Assembly (NCBI RefSeq): GCF_024168645.1 | Contig: NZ_JALJWF010000001.1 | Location: 3,475,501 to 3,539,500, forward strand | Direction: 5' to 3' | Length of the DNA: 64,000 nucleotides | Origin: Pseudomonas sp. GGS8 | Lineage (GTDB): Bacteria; Pseudomonadota; Gammaproteobacteria; Pseudomonadales; Pseudomonadaceae | Shown here: positions 18,336 through 26,909 of the stretch, piece by piece | How positions within the stretch are numbered: position 1 is the first letter of the stretch | Layout: every line of letters begins with the position of its first letter | Position numbers and translations under genes: made by a program | The notes under the pieces: model-generated | What the model saw: only the letters and a program-made list of their open reading frames with translations | Databases searched by the model: none | What the model was told of the DNA's origin: nothing

Positions 18336-19460
18336 ATGCCGCTGCAACGTCTGCACACACTGTCGCAAATCGCATCCCGTACCTGGGATGCCCTGGTGCC
18401 GGAGAATCAGCCGTTTCTGCGCCATGCGTTCCTCGGTTCACTGGAAGACAGTGGCAGCCTCGGCCCGCATTCCGGCTGGCAGCCCGAGCATCTGCTGCAT
18501 GTCGAGGGCGAGCGCCTGATTGCCGCGTTGCCCAGTTACCGCAAATGGCATTCCTATGGCGAATACGTGTTCGACCATGGCTGGGCCGATGCCTGCGAGC
18601 GTGCCGGCATCGACTACTATCCCAAGTTGTTGACGGCGGTGCCGTTCAGCCCAGTCAGCGGGCCGCGATTGCTGGCGGCGACGATTGAGGATGGTTTTGA
18701 GCTGTTGCAGAGCCTGCCGGGTTATCTGGAGATAGAAAAACTTTCCAGCGCCCACATCAACTTCACCGACCCGTTCACCGACGCCGCGTTGGCCGAACAG
18801 CCAGGCTGGTTACAACGCATTGGCTGTCAGTACCACTGGCAGAACCGCGGTTACCGGGATTTTCAGGATTTCCTCGACGCCCTCAGTTCGCGCAAGCGCA
18901 AGCAAATGCGCAAGGAGCGTGAGCAAGTGGCGGGGCAGGGCATCGACTTCGAATGGCTGGAAGGGCGGCAGTTGGATCAGGCTCAGTGGGATTTTGTGTA
19001 TGCCTGTTACGCCAATACCTACGCGGTGCGTCGGCAAACGCCGTATCTGACGCGAGAGTTTTTCAGTCTGTTGGCCGAGCGCATGCCGGAGTCGATTCGC
19101 GTGGTGTTGGCTAAACAGGGTTCAAGGCCGGTGGCCATGGCCTTCAGTCTGGTGGGGGGTGACAGCTTTTATGGTCGTTACTGGGGCTGCCTGGCGGAGT
19201 TCGATCGCCTGCACTTCGAGACCTGTTTCTATCAAGGCATGGACTACGCGATAGCCAATGGTTTTCAGCGTTTCGATGCCGGCGCCCAGGGTGAACACAA
19301 ACTGATTCGCGGGTTCGAACCGGTGATCACCCACTCCTGGCATTACCTGCGCCATCCGGGCTTGAATGCAGCGGTGAAAGACTTCCTTGAGCGTGAACGT
19401 GTCGGGGTGTTGAGGTATGCAGAAGAGGCAAAGACTGCCTTGCCTTACCGACAAGGCTGA
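18336..19460 (+). CDS. GNAT/FemAB-like N-acyltransferase family protein (COG3146)
   Basis: A 374-residue cytoplasmic protein beginning MPLQRLHTLSQIASRTWDAL. The N-terminal half carries the conserved blocks FLRHAFLGSLEDSG (about residues 27-40) and YYPKLLTAVPFSPVSGPRLL (about 92-111). The C-terminal half is a GNAT fold with RPVAMAFSLVGGDSFYGRYW and HFETCFYQGMDYAI. It belongs to the family annotated as peptidogalycan biosynthesis protein; the real substrate is unknown. The start is ATG 18336, directly behind GAGGTGGAGAGG, a very strong ribosome site; an upstream GTG at 18273 is less likely. It is convergent with the ABC exporter (18 bases apart). Confidence 0.85.
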   Translation: MPLQRLHTLSQIASRTWDALVPENQPFLRHAFLGSLEDSGSLGPHSGWQPEHLLHVEGERLIAALPSYRKWHSYGEYVFDHGWADACERAGIDYYPKLLTAVPFSPVSGPRLLAATIEDGFELLQSLPGYLEIEKLSSAHINFTDPFTDAALAEQPGWLQRIGCQYHWQNRGYRDFQDFLDALSSRKRKQMRKEREQVAGQGIDFEWLEGRQLDQAQWDFVYACYANTYAVRRQTPYLTREFFSLLAERMPESIRVVLAKQGSRPVAMAFSLVGGDSFYGRYWGCLAEFDRLHFETCFYQGMDYAIANGFQRFDAGAQGEHKLIRGFEPVITHSWHYLRHPGLNAAVKDFLERERVGVLRYAEEAKTALPYRQG

Positions 19461-19478
19461 TCTTTTGATCTTCGCGGT

Positions 19479-21311
19479 TTAATCAATCCCGACAAACCCG
19501 CCGGTCTGGTGCTGCCACAACCGTGCATACAAACCGCCATGGGCCAGCAGTTCGGCGTGGCTGCCGGTTTCAGCAATTTTGCCGTTTTCCAGTACCACCA
19601 AGCGATCCATCCGGGCAATGGTCGAGAGACGGTGAGCGATGGCGATTACGGTTTTGCCCTGCATCAGGGTTTCGAGGCTTTCCTGGATCGCCGCTTCGAC
19701 TTCCGAGTCCAGCGCCGAGGTGGCTTCGTCCATGATCAGGATTGGCGCGTCCTTGAGCAGTACCCGGGCAATGGCGATCCGCTGACGCTGGCCGCCGGAG
19801 AGTTTCACTCCACGTTCACCGACGTGGGCATCGAAACCGGCGCGGCCTTCGGAGTCCGACAGCAGTGGAATGAACTCGTCGGCGCGAGCCTTGTGCACCG
19901 CCTCCCAGAGTTCGGCATCGGTGGCATCGGGTTTGCCATACAGCAAATTGTCGCGGATCGAACGGTGCAGCAGCGAAGTGTCCTGGGTGATCATGCCGAT
20001 ACGTTCGCGCAGGCTTTCCTGGCCGACTTCAGCGATGTTCTGGCCGTCGATGAGGATGCGCCCGCCCTGCACGTCATACAGGCGCAGCAGCAGATTGACC
20101 AACGTCGACTTGCCGGCACCGGACGGCCCGATCAAACCGATTTTTTCACCGGGCTTGATGGTCAGGTTGAGGTCGCCGATGATCCCGCTCTTCTTGCCAT
20201 AGTGGAAATCGACGTGCTCGAAACGCACCTCGCCACGGGCCACCGCCAAGGGTTTTGCCTGTTCGCGGTCGGTGACGCTGACCGGTTGAGCGATGGTCTG
20301 CAAACCATCCTGGACCATGCCGATATTTTCGAAGATGCCGTTGACCACCCACATGATCCAGCCGGACATGTTGACGATGCGGATCACCAGCCCGGTGGCC
20401 AAGGCAATCGCGCCCACGCTGATCAGCGACTGCGTCCACAGCCACAGAGCCAGCGCGGTGGTACCGACGATCAGCAGGCCGTTCATGCTGGTGATGACCA
20501 CGTCCATGCTGGTGACCACACGACCGGCCAGTTGGGCTTTTTCGGTCTGTTCCGCGATGGCTTCGCGGGCGTACTGCTGTTCGAAGTTGGTGTGGGCGAA
20601 CAGCTTGAGGGTGGTGATGTTGGTGTAGCCGTCGACGATTCGTCCCATGAGTTTGGAGCGCGCATCGGAGGACACCACCGAACGCTCCTTCACCCGCGGC
20701 ACGAAGTAGTAGAGCGCGCCGATGTAGGCGGCGATCCAGATCAGCAGCGGGATCATCAAGCGCCAGTCGGCTTCGGCGAACAGCACCAGCGAGCTGATCG
20801 CGTAGATCAGCACGTGCCACAGCGCATCCACCGCTTGCACGGCAGAGTCGCGCAGGGAGTTGCCGGTTTGCATGATGCGTTGGGCGATGCGCCCGGCGAA
20901 GTCGTTCTGGAAGAAATTCAGGCTCTGTTTGAGCACGTAACTATGGTTCTGCCAGCGGATCAGGCTGGTCATGCCGGGACTCAAGGTCTGGTGCACCAGC
21001 ATGTCATGCAGGGCGAGAAACAAGGGGCGCAGGATCAGCGCAACCGCCGCCATCCAGGCCAATTCCACGCCGTGGACCTTGAAGAAGTCGACGTTGGATG
21101 TGCTCTGGGTCAGGTCGATGATGCGGCTCAGGTAGCTGAACAGCGCCACTTCGATCAGCGCACCGAACAGGCCGACGACCAACAAAACGGCGAAGATGGG
21201 CCAGACCTGCTTCAGGTAATAGGTATAGAAGGAGAGAACCCGGCTCGGTGGAGACGCCGTCGGGGCATCGCGGAAAATGTCGATCAGTTTTTCGAAACGG
21301 CGATAAAGCAT
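19479..21311 (-). CDS. ABC exporter, fused permease and ATPase (PA3228-like)
   Basis: A 610-residue half-transporter. Residues about 35-325 hold six membrane helices; the nucleotide-binding domain (about 365-600) has Walker A GPSGAGKST, signature LSGGQRQRIAIARVL, Walker B ILIMDEATSALD and the H-loop IAHRLSTI, all intact. It should act as a homodimer exporting lipids or drugs across the inner membrane, like MsbA-type exporters. Gene order with the cyclophilin, hydrolase and LysR genes matches P. aeruginosa PA3228-PA3225. It starts at ATG 21311, 82 bases after the cyclophilin-side gap; direction and spacing do not suggest strong coupling. Substrate unknown. Confidence 0.93.
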   Translation of the reverse strand: MLYRRFEKLIDIFRDAPTASPPSRVLSFYTYYLKQVWPIFAVLLVVGLFGALIEVALFSYLSRIIDLTQSTSNVDFFKVHGVELAWMAAVALILRPLFLALHDMLVHQTLSPGMTSLIRWQNHSYVLKQSLNFFQNDFAGRIAQRIMQTGNSLRDSAVQAVDALWHVLIYAISSLVLFAEADWRLMIPLLIWIAAYIGALYYFVPRVKERSVVSSDARSKLMGRIVDGYTNITTLKLFAHTNFEQQYAREAIAEQTEKAQLAGRVVTSMDVVITSMNGLLIVGTTALALWLWTQSLISVGAIALATGLVIRIVNMSGWIMWVVNGIFENIGMVQDGLQTIAQPVSVTDREQAKPLAVARGEVRFEHVDFHYGKKSGIIGDLNLTIKPGEKIGLIGPSGAGKSTLVNLLLRLYDVQGGRILIDGQNIAEVGQESLRERIGMITQDTSLLHRSIRDNLLYGKPDATDAELWEAVHKARADEFIPLLSDSEGRAGFDAHVGERGVKLSGGQRQRIAIARVLLKDAPILIMDEATSALDSEVEAAIQESLETLMQGKTVIAIAHRLSTIARMDRLVVLENGKIAETGSHAELLAHGGLYARLWQHQTGGFVGID

Positions 21312-21393
21312 CGGTTCTCCGCCCGCGTAGGGGCTCTCCTTTAAACGATGTGAGCGGTGCCGGACCGGCCACCGCTCAAGACTGCCTGTGTAC

Positions 21394-21957
21394 TCAGTCG
21401 ATACGCTTGGCCGACTTGATCAGCACCGGGTCGACAGGCACGTTCTGCATGCCTTGTTTAGTGGTGGTTTGAGAGTTGACGATGATGTCCACCACGTCCA
21501 TGCCCTTGACCACTTTGGCGAAGACGGCGTAACCGGCGTCGCGACCCGGATCGAGGAAGGCGTTGTCGGCCACGTTGATGAAGAACTGGCTGGTGGCCGA
21601 ATCCGGGTTCGAGGTGCGAGCCATCGACAGTGTGCCACGTACGTTGTGCAGACCGTTGCTGGCTTCGTTCTTGATCGGTGCCTTGGTTTCTTTCTGTTGC
21701 ATCTGCGCCGTGAAACCGCCGCCCTGAGCCATGAAGCCCGGGATCACACGGTGAAAAATCGTGTTGTTGTAGAAGCCACTGTCGACGTACTCAAGAAAGT
21801 TCTTGGTACTGATCGGCGCCTTGACCGGGTCCAGTTCGATTTCGATCTGGCCGTTGGTGGTGTCCAGCAGCACGTGCGGTGCCTTGGCTGGCGTGGCGGC
21901 CATCAGGTTGGCGGCAAACAGAACGGAGCCGGCGACGAGGGCGATTTTTTTCAGCAT
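21394..21957 (-). CDS. ppiA: Periplasmic cyclophilin-type peptidyl-prolyl isomerase
   Basis: A 187-residue cyclophilin with a signal peptide ([20 protein letters not shown]). The catalytic core includes [16 protein letters not shown], with the active-site arginine and the Gln-Gly-Gly-Gly loop. It should catalyse cis-trans isomerisation of X-Pro bonds in the periplasm. The start at 21957 lies three bases from the stop of the upstream alpha/beta hydrolase gene, so the two are co-transcribed. The length fits PpiA (about 190 aa). The same order occurs around P. aeruginosa PA3227. Confidence 0.92.
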   Translation of the reverse strand: MLKKIALVAGSVLFAANLMAATPAKAPHVLLDTTNGQIEIELDPVKAPISTKNFLEYVDSGFYNNTIFHRVIPGFMAQGGGFTAQMQQKETKAPIKNEASNGLHNVRGTLSMARTSNPDSATSQFFINVADNAFLDPGRDAGYAVFAKVVKGMDVVDIIVNSQTTTKQGMQNVPVDPVLIKSAKRID

Positions 21958-21960
21958 GGG

Positions 21961-22764
21961 TCAGTGATCCTGAGTAGTGGTGTCGACTGCGGTGAGAAAC
22001 TCGAGCAGGGTTTGGTTGAAGCGTTCGGGTTGATCCAGCGGGGTGGCGTGGCGCGAATCGGCGATCACCACCAGCCGCGCATCGGGCAGCAGTTTTACAT
22101 AGGTTTCTTTCAGCGCGACCGGGGTGTAGTCACGGTCGGCGCTGACGACGAGGGTTGGACAGGAAACCCTGGAAAGTCGTTCCTGAACCCCCCAGCCAAC
22201 AATGGCATCGAAGCTGGCGAGATAAGCATGTTTGTCGTTTTTTGCCCAGCGCGCCGCTATTTTTTGTCGTAACGAAGCTTGTTCCGGCTTGGGAAACAGT
22301 TTGGCGCCCAGGGCCTTGCCGATGGTGCCCATGCTCAGCACGCGCATCAGGCTCCAGCGTTTGAACCACTGCCAATAATCGTTGCGGCTGCGCCGTTTGA
22401 CCTCGGGCGCGCTGTTGACGATGCACAGGCTCTTGAGCAGTTGCGGCTGGTCCACCGCCAGTTGAAAAGCGATCATGCCGCCCATCGAAAGCCCCACAAG
22501 ATGGGCAGGGCCAAGGTTCAAGTGTTCGATCAGCGCGATCAGGTCGGCGCTGAACCCGGCGATGCTGTAACGCTCGCGGGGTTTGTCGGAGCGCCCGTGG
22601 CCGCGTACATCCGGCACGATCACCCGATGGTGGGCGGCGAGCGCCGGGATCTGCATTTCCCAGTCCAGGGTGCTGGAGCCCAACCCGTGAACCAGCAGCA
22701 ACGGCGTGCCGTGGCCATATTCCTCGTAGTGCAGGTTGCAACCTTCATGTTCGAAATAGGCCAT
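21961..22764 (-). CDS. Alpha/beta-fold hydrolase
   Basis: A 267-residue enzyme of the alpha/beta hydrolase superfamily. The oxyanion motif HGLG is at residues 26-29, the nucleophile is S93 in GLSMGG, the acid is the aspartate in VVSADRDYTPV (about 215-225), and the histidine is in IADSRHATPLDQPE (about 237-250). No signal peptide is present. It lies between the LysR gene and ppiA in one direction (14 and 3 bases apart), so it is probably in one operon with them. The substrate, an ester or lactone, cannot be predicted. It corresponds in position to P. aeruginosa PA3226. Confidence 0.9.
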   Translation of the reverse strand: MAYFEHEGCNLHYEEYGHGTPLLLVHGLGSSTLDWEMQIPALAAHHRVIVPDVRGHGRSDKPRERYSIAGFSADLIALIEHLNLGPAHLVGLSMGGMIAFQLAVDQPQLLKSLCIVNSAPEVKRRSRNDYWQWFKRWSLMRVLSMGTIGKALGAKLFPKPEQASLRQKIAARWAKNDKHAYLASFDAIVGWGVQERLSRVSCPTLVVSADRDYTPVALKETYVKLLPDARLVVIADSRHATPLDQPERFNQTLLEFLTAVDTTTQDH

Positions 22765-22778
22765 GGGTACACTCCGTG

Positions 22779-23702
22779 TCAGGCTTGTTCGGGCGCGGCG
22801 AAGGGCGCATCCAGCGGCGCGGTGTCAAAGGTGCGCAGCAGTTCGATGAGAATCTGCGTCGCCGGGCCCAAGGGTTTGTCCTTGTTCGAATACAGATAGA
22901 AACTCGGGTTGCGGCTGCCACCTTGATCCAACGGTAGCAGCTTGAGCGTACCTTCCTTCAATTCGCGCTCGATCATGTGCCGGGGCAGCCAGGCGAAACC
23001 CAGGCCGCTGCTGACGAAGGTTGCGGCGGTGGCCAGGCTGCCGACGGTCCAGCGTTGTTCCGCGCCGAGCCAGCCGACATCTCGCGGTTGCTGGCGGCCG
23101 GAGTCGCGGATCACCACCTGCATCTGAGTCTCCAGGTCCTGGAAGTTCAGTTCGCGGTTCAGGCGATGCAGCGGGTGTTCAGGGTGGGCGACCGCGACGA
23201 ATTCGACGTCGCTCAATTCCGCGCCAAGGTAACCGGGAATACTGAGACCGGTGATGGCCAGGTCGGCCACGCCTTCAAGCAGGACCTCTTCGACACCCGA
23301 CAACACTTCTTCGCGCAGACGCACCCGGCAGCCACGGCTTTGCGGCATGAACGCGGTCAAGGCGCGGACGAGGCGGGCGCTCGGGTAAGCGGCGTCGACC
23401 ACCAGCCTTACCTCCGCTTCCCAGCCTTGTTCCATGTGGTGGGCCAGGTCTTCCAGTTGGCTGGCCTGTTTCACCAGTTGCCGGGAACGGCGCAGCAGCA
23501 CGCCGCCGGCCTCGGTGAGCACCGCTTTGCGGCCATCGATGCGCAACAGCGGCACGCCGAGTTGGTCCTGCATGCGCGCAACGGTATAGCTGACCGACGA
23601 TTGCGAACGGTGCAGCACTTCGGCGGCCTGGGCGAAACCGCCGTGATCGACCACGGCCTGCAACGTTCGCCATTGATCAAGGGTCACGCGGGGCGCTTTC
23701 AT
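22779..23702 (-). CDS. LysR-family transcriptional regulator (PA3225-like)
   Basis: A 307-residue LysR regulator: an N-terminal winged helix (VTLDQWRTLQAVVDHGGFAQ, then AAEVLHRSQSSVSYTVARMQ) and a type-2 periplasmic-binding-like effector domain from about residue 90. It starts at ATG 23702, divergent from the small secreted-protein gene at 23752 with only 49 bases between them. It would therefore normally regulate that gene and itself. The following hydrolase gene is 14 bases away. In P. aeruginosa the gene in this place, PA3225, affects antibiotic resistance; whether that applies here is unknown. Confidence 0.92.
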   Translation of the reverse strand: MKAPRVTLDQWRTLQAVVDHGGFAQAAEVLHRSQSSVSYTVARMQDQLGVPLLRIDGRKAVLTEAGGVLLRRSRQLVKQASQLEDLAHHMEQGWEAEVRLVVDAAYPSARLVRALTAFMPQSRGCRVRLREEVLSGVEEVLLEGVADLAITGLSIPGYLGAELSDVEFVAVAHPEHPLHRLNRELNFQDLETQMQVVIRDSGRQQPRDVGWLGAEQRWTVGSLATAATFVSSGLGFAWLPRHMIERELKEGTLKLLPLDQGGSRNPSFYLYSNKDKPLGPATQILIELLRTFDTAPLDAPFAAPEQA

Positions 23703-23751
23703 GTTGAGCTCCTCTTGTCCTAAGCTGGCAGTTCTTATTGGAGACTGCCGA

Positions 23752-24081
23752 ATGAAAAAAATCTGTTGTGTGATGGCGGGGTGTGCGGCGTTGGCGATGT
23801 TGCCGCTGACTGCGTTTGCCTACCCGATCGATGTCAATAAACAGCTCAACGGTTTGAAGGTCGACTACAACGCCTACGACACAGACGCCGACATCGGCTC
23901 CATTCAGGTCAACAACTACGGCGACACCGACGTCACTTGCAAAGTGGTTTTCAATAACGGCCCGGAAGCGCCGCGCACCCGCAAGATCGACGTACCCGCC
24001 GGCAAACACAAAAACGCCACGGCCAAGTTCACCCGCACCATCATCAAGCTGCGTATCGACCTGACTTGCAGCCCGAAATGA
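23752..24081 (+). CDS. Small secreted protein (PA3224-position)
   Basis: A 109-residue protein with a signal peptide (MKKICCVMAGCAALAMLPL..., cleavage near AFA at about residue 22). The mature part of about 87 residues is beta-rich with two cysteines (VTCKVVFNN and the C-terminal LTCSPK), which could form a periplasmic disulfide. The start is ATG 23752, preceded by GGAGA; a longer frame to 23701 would overlap the LysR start. I do not recognise a functional domain; related Pseudomonas proteins are sometimes misnamed '3-phosphoglycerate kinase'. It is divergent from the LysR gene and followed by a REPIN. Confidence 0.8.
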   Translation: MKKICCVMAGCAALAMLPLTAFAYPIDVNKQLNGLKVDYNAYDTDADIGSIQVNNYGDTDVTCKVVFNNGPEAPRTRKIDVPAGKHKNATAKFTRTIIKLRIDLTCSPK

Positions 24082-24091
24082 CATCAAGCCC

Positions 24092-24183
24092 CTGTGGGAG
24101 CGAGCCTGCTCGCGAAAGCGTCGTGTCATTCAATATCATTGTTGCCTGATGCACCGCTTTCGCGAGCAGGCTCGCTCCCACAG
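24092..24183. repeat. REPIN, 'gtgggagcgagcctgctcgcga' type
   Basis: Inverted copies of ctgtgggagcgagcctgctc, at 24092 rightward and 24183 leftward, with about 42 bases between. It differs from the copies at 14183 and 27780 in the central 'agcctgctcgcgaaagcg' core, so it belongs to a different REP subfamily. Confidence 0.92.
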
Positions 24184-24310
24184 GGCATGCTCTGCTTATA
24201 AACGAATTTATCGATGCTTTATAGCAGTTATTTGCGCTTTTTCATCGATATGACTCTGTTTAACCTTCACTCCATCGACCTACAGCATTCTCAGATGGAG
24301 GCTACATCCC

Positions 24311-24910
24311 ATGTCCCGCGTTCTGATCATCGAAAGCAGCGCCCGTCAGCAAGACTCGGTTTCCCGCCAACTGACCCAGACCTTCATCAGCCAATGGAAA
24401 GCCGCACACCCGGCCGACCAGATCACCGTCCGTGACCTGGCCATCAATCCGGTGCCGCACCTGGACATCAACCTGTTGGGCGGCTGGATGAAACCTGCCG
24501 AACAACGCAACGAGATCGAACAGGCTTCGCTGGAGCGCTCCAACCAGTTGACCGACGAACTGCTGGCCGCCGACGTGCTGGTGATGGCAGCGCCCATGTA
24601 CAACTTCGCGATTCCGAGCACCCTGAAAGCCTGGCTCGACCACGTGCTGCGTGCCGGTGTGACTTTCAAATACACCGAGACCGGTCCGCAAGGTTTGCTC
24701 AGCGGCAAGCGCGCCTACGTGCTGACCGCTCGCGGCGGGATCTACGCCGGCAGCACCGCGGATCATCAGGAACCTTACCTGCGTCAGGTCATGGGCTTCA
24801 TCGGCATCCACGACGTCACGTTCATTCACGCCGAAGGCATGAATCTGGGCGGCGACTTCCAGGAAAAAGGCCTGAACCAGGCCAACGCCAAACTGGCCCA
24901 GGTCGCCTGA
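24311..24910 (+). CDS. azoR: FMN-dependent NADH-azoreductase
   Basis: A 199-residue flavodoxin-fold protein of the AzoR/AcpD family that reduces azo bonds and quinones with NAD(P)H. It begins MSRVLIIESSARQQDSVSRQ, where the ESSARQQDSVS loop binds the FMN phosphate. PMYNFAIPSTLKAWLDHVLR (about residues 97-116) is the conserved flavin-contact motif, and ARGG at about 142-145 is another. The ATG 24311 follows GGAGG by about seven bases. Order with the LysR and small secreted gene mirrors PA3225-PA3223, so this is probably the AzoR3 type. Confidence 0.93.
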   Translation: MSRVLIIESSARQQDSVSRQLTQTFISQWKAAHPADQITVRDLAINPVPHLDINLLGGWMKPAEQRNEIEQASLERSNQLTDELLAADVLVMAAPMYNFAIPSTLKAWLDHVLRAGVTFKYTETGPQGLLSGKRAYVLTARGGIYAGSTADHQEPYLRQVMGFIGIHDVTFIHAEGMNLGGDFQEKGLNQANAKLAQVA

Positions 24911-25017
24911 GCCGTTAATCGCCAGATAATCGCTGGATGGTCTAGTGACCTGGCGCAACCCTTCAAGCCTGCACGCGCATCGAACCTCCCTTTGCACTTA
25001 TTGCTCCTGAGTGCTCT

Positions 25018-25056
25018 AGCCCGATTGAACGCTTTAGCGAGATCGGGCTTTTTTTT
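25018..25056 (+). terminator. Rho-independent terminator after azoR
   Basis: Arms AGCCCGAT (25018-25025) and ATCGGGCT (25042-25049) with a 16-base loop, followed by eight T residues. It lies 107 bases after the azoR stop and marks the border between the core block and the low-GC accessory patch. Confidence 0.9.
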
Positions 25057-25070
25057 GCCTATTGCACTGA

Positions 25071-25541
25071 ATTGAATGCCTGATTTATATCCGGCATGCT
25101 CCGGTAGATGACACCGTGCAGCAACTGGCTATTCATGCCGTGAGCGGTGTTGTGACGGCGGCTCAACCGTTGATGGTCATTGTGCCCAAGGATCAGCCGA
25201 TGGAAGATGAGGCCATGTTGGAGAGCAAGGACGTCGGTTTTGTCTGGCAAGGCCAGCCCGCTACCGTGAAAGTTGAAACCTTCACCTTCACCAAATACGA
25301 TACTGTCTAGGGTGAAATAGTCAGCGTTCCCAATGATGCAATTGAAGGCGAGAAGCGCGGGCTGATCTATAGTAGTCGGATTCGTTTGTCGCAGGACGCC
25401 ATTGTTGTTCACGGTAAAAAATTGCCCTTGTCTCCCGGGATGTCGGTCACGGTGGAAGTGAAGACGGATCGCAGGAAGGTGATTGATTATTTCTTGAGTC
25501 CGTTGCAACAGTACACGGATGAAAGTTTGTGGGAAAGTTAG
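25071..25541 (+). pseudogene. HlyD-family membrane fusion protein remnant
   Basis: One reading frame from 25071 to the TAG at 25539-25541, interrupted by an in-frame TAG at 25308-25310, encodes the C-terminal 150 or so residues of a type I secretion adaptor. Readable family motifs are APVDDTVQQLAIHAVSGVVT (the lipoyl-like beta domain), PLMVIVPKDQP and, after the stop, EKRGLIYSSRI and LSPGMSVTVEVKTDRRKVID. The N-terminal two thirds (membrane anchor, coiled coil) are missing; a stop at 25068 precedes the homologous part. No type I ATPase or TolC gene is near. It is a truncated and nonsense-mutated relic of a toxin or adhesin exporter. Confidence 0.9.
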
Positions 25542-25622
25542 GTTTGCGCCAAGGTTTTTGCTTTTGTACTGCGAGAAAGTTTGGTCAGTGAGCTATTCGT
25601 TACGAGCGGTATGGAGGCGTTA

Positions 25623-26009
25623 ATGGGGGAGTTAAAAGTATTTTTCAGGGGGCTGGAAGGCGGCGTAGTCTATCTTGGGTTGCTGCTGGCGAGTTTAGTT
25701 GCTGCGAAGTTAAGGTCCGCGAACGTCGCCTCGCTATTTATAGGGGGTTGCAGCGTTCCGCTTACTTTTTTTTGTTATGTCGTTTGGCTTTATGCGAGTG
25801 GTGGTGATAAGTGGAGTCCGACGATGCTTCTTATTGAGGCGTTAGCGCTTGCGCAGCTCGGTTGGTTGGGGGGAGGGTTGGCTTTAGTAGGGGGGCTGAT
25901 TAAAGCAGATGTGCTGAAAAAAGCGGCGTTGTGGATTTCCATTGTATCGGTAACTTGTCATGGCCTGTTTTTGGCGTCGATTTATGTTTTTGGATATGGC
26001 TCTTCATAA
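25623..26009 (+). CDS. Small four-helix membrane protein, copy 1
   Basis: A 128-residue hydrophobic protein with four likely membrane helices (about residues 13-28, 38-54, 68-90 and 100-122). The start is ATG 25623 with GGAGG five bases ahead; ATG 25611 overlaps that site. Codon use is AT-rich compared with the core genes around it. A related copy follows at 26215. The LGWLGGGLALVGGLIKADVL and CHGLFLASI segments are the parts shared most clearly. I do not recognise the family. Being next to a type I secretion remnant, it could be an immunity-type membrane protein, but this is a guess. Confidence 0.6.
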   Translation: MGELKVFFRGLEGGVVYLGLLLASLVAAKLRSANVASLFIGGCSVPLTFFCYVVWLYASGGDKWSPTMLLIEALALAQLGWLGGGLALVGGLIKADVLKKAALWISIVSVTCHGLFLASIYVFGYGSS

Positions 26010-26058
26010 TTGGGTCTTGATCGTGATTTATCTATATTGATTTGCTAGAAGGAATTGA

Positions 26059-26205
26059 GTGGTATCGTTTAGTAAATCTACACTTGACTATATACAGGAT
26101 GATGCTGAGAAGGCTGAAGAAGTAGTTGGTGTTCTGATGTTGTGGCAGGCAGAGATTGAAGCTCCTTTTGGTAATGAACAAGTACGACGAGGTGCAAGGT
26201 TTTGA
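26059..26205 (+). CDS. Hypothetical 48-residue open frame
   Basis: GTG 26059, preceded by AGAAGGAA, opens a 48-codon frame ending at TGA 26205, just before the second small membrane protein. The peptide is acidic in its middle (LDYIQDDAEKAEEVVGVLML) and ends basic. No family is recognised. It could be the tail of a lost gene, an upstream coupled peptide or chance. The AT-rich base composition matches the flanking accessory genes. Confidence 0.3.
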   Translation: MVSFSKSTLDYIQDDAEKAEEVVGVLMLWQAEIEAPFGNEQVRRGARF

Positions 26206-26214
26206 ATGGATAGA

Positions 26215-26588
26215 ATGAAAGATGTTTTTGTGGATTTTGATGGTTTTATTTTTTTGTTTTAGTGTTATTTGGTTTTGTTTTCATGAGGGCCAAACGCAAG
26301 CATGCACAGTCTATATTTGTTTGGTGCGTTAGTTTTCCACTTACGATTTACTGTTGTTTTGTTTGGGCGTATGGGCGCTGGGGTAGGGAGTGGATTGATT
26401 TTTCAACAGTTGTATTCGAATTTCTAGCGTGCTCTCAAATTGGGTGGTTAGGGAGTGCGTGTGCTTTGGTAGGTGTACTTGCAAAAGTAGACGTTGTAAG
26501 GAAAGTTGGATTGTGGGTTTCTATCAGTTCGGTAGTTTCTCATGGCCTGTTTTTAGTGCTGGTGCTAATTCTAGGGTCGGGTAGTTAG
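26215..26588 (+). pseudogene. Small four-helix membrane protein, copy 2, frameshifted near its start
   Basis: From 26262 to 26588 a frame of 108 codons is clearly related to the protein at 25623: it shares SxPLT, IGWLGS.CALVG.L.KVDV and SHGLFL in the same order and spacing. Its own N-terminus is missing in that frame. The expected start (ATG 26215, reading MKDVFVDFDGFIF) lies in another frame and runs into TAG at 26260. Joining the two needs a one-base change in the T-run at 26250-26255. Either the gene is broken, the T-run gives phase variation, or there is a sequencing error. A start at GTG 26262 would lose half of helix 1. Confidence 0.6.
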
Positions 26589-26682
26589 ATTTTTTAATAG
26601 ATAAATCAAAGGAGTGGATTGTCTTTCGGTAATCAACACTTGAATGTCTTCAGTCTATGGTGGGTGAAGCAAAAAAATATCG

Positions 26683-26778
26683 AAGACTCTGGGTGTGAAA
26701 GACGTCCCCGCGCAGGGCATGCTGGACGGCTTGAGCCTGAAATTTGCCGGTGATTGCTGCCAATTGGCAATAGAGTGA
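26683..26778 (+). pseudogene. Tail fragment of an unidentified gene
   Basis: After a stop at 26665-26667, the frame reads 31 residues beginning KTLGVKDVPAQGMLDGLSLK and ends at TGA 26778. It has no start or ribosome site and, unlike the AT-rich DNA just before it, core-like codon use. It looks like the 3' end of a gene cut off by the accessory patch, i.e. the right-hand border. The parent family is not recognised. The rest of the 26589-26909 gap holds nothing else that I can name. Confidence 0.4.
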
Positions 26779-26909
26779 CCGGTATAGCTGCCGAGCCCTG
26801 GAGGCCGGCAGCTGTCCAGGAATTTGTGTATGGATACCCTTTTAGGCCGGGGCGTTAGCGACGACCGGCAAAAACCGCTATCGTCGCCGCCATTCGAAAT
26901 GAGGCGACC

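Noticed and set aside
25623..26009. Calling the four-helix membrane proteins a named immunity family
   Set aside because: No diagnostic motif was recognised; the association with secretion is only positional.
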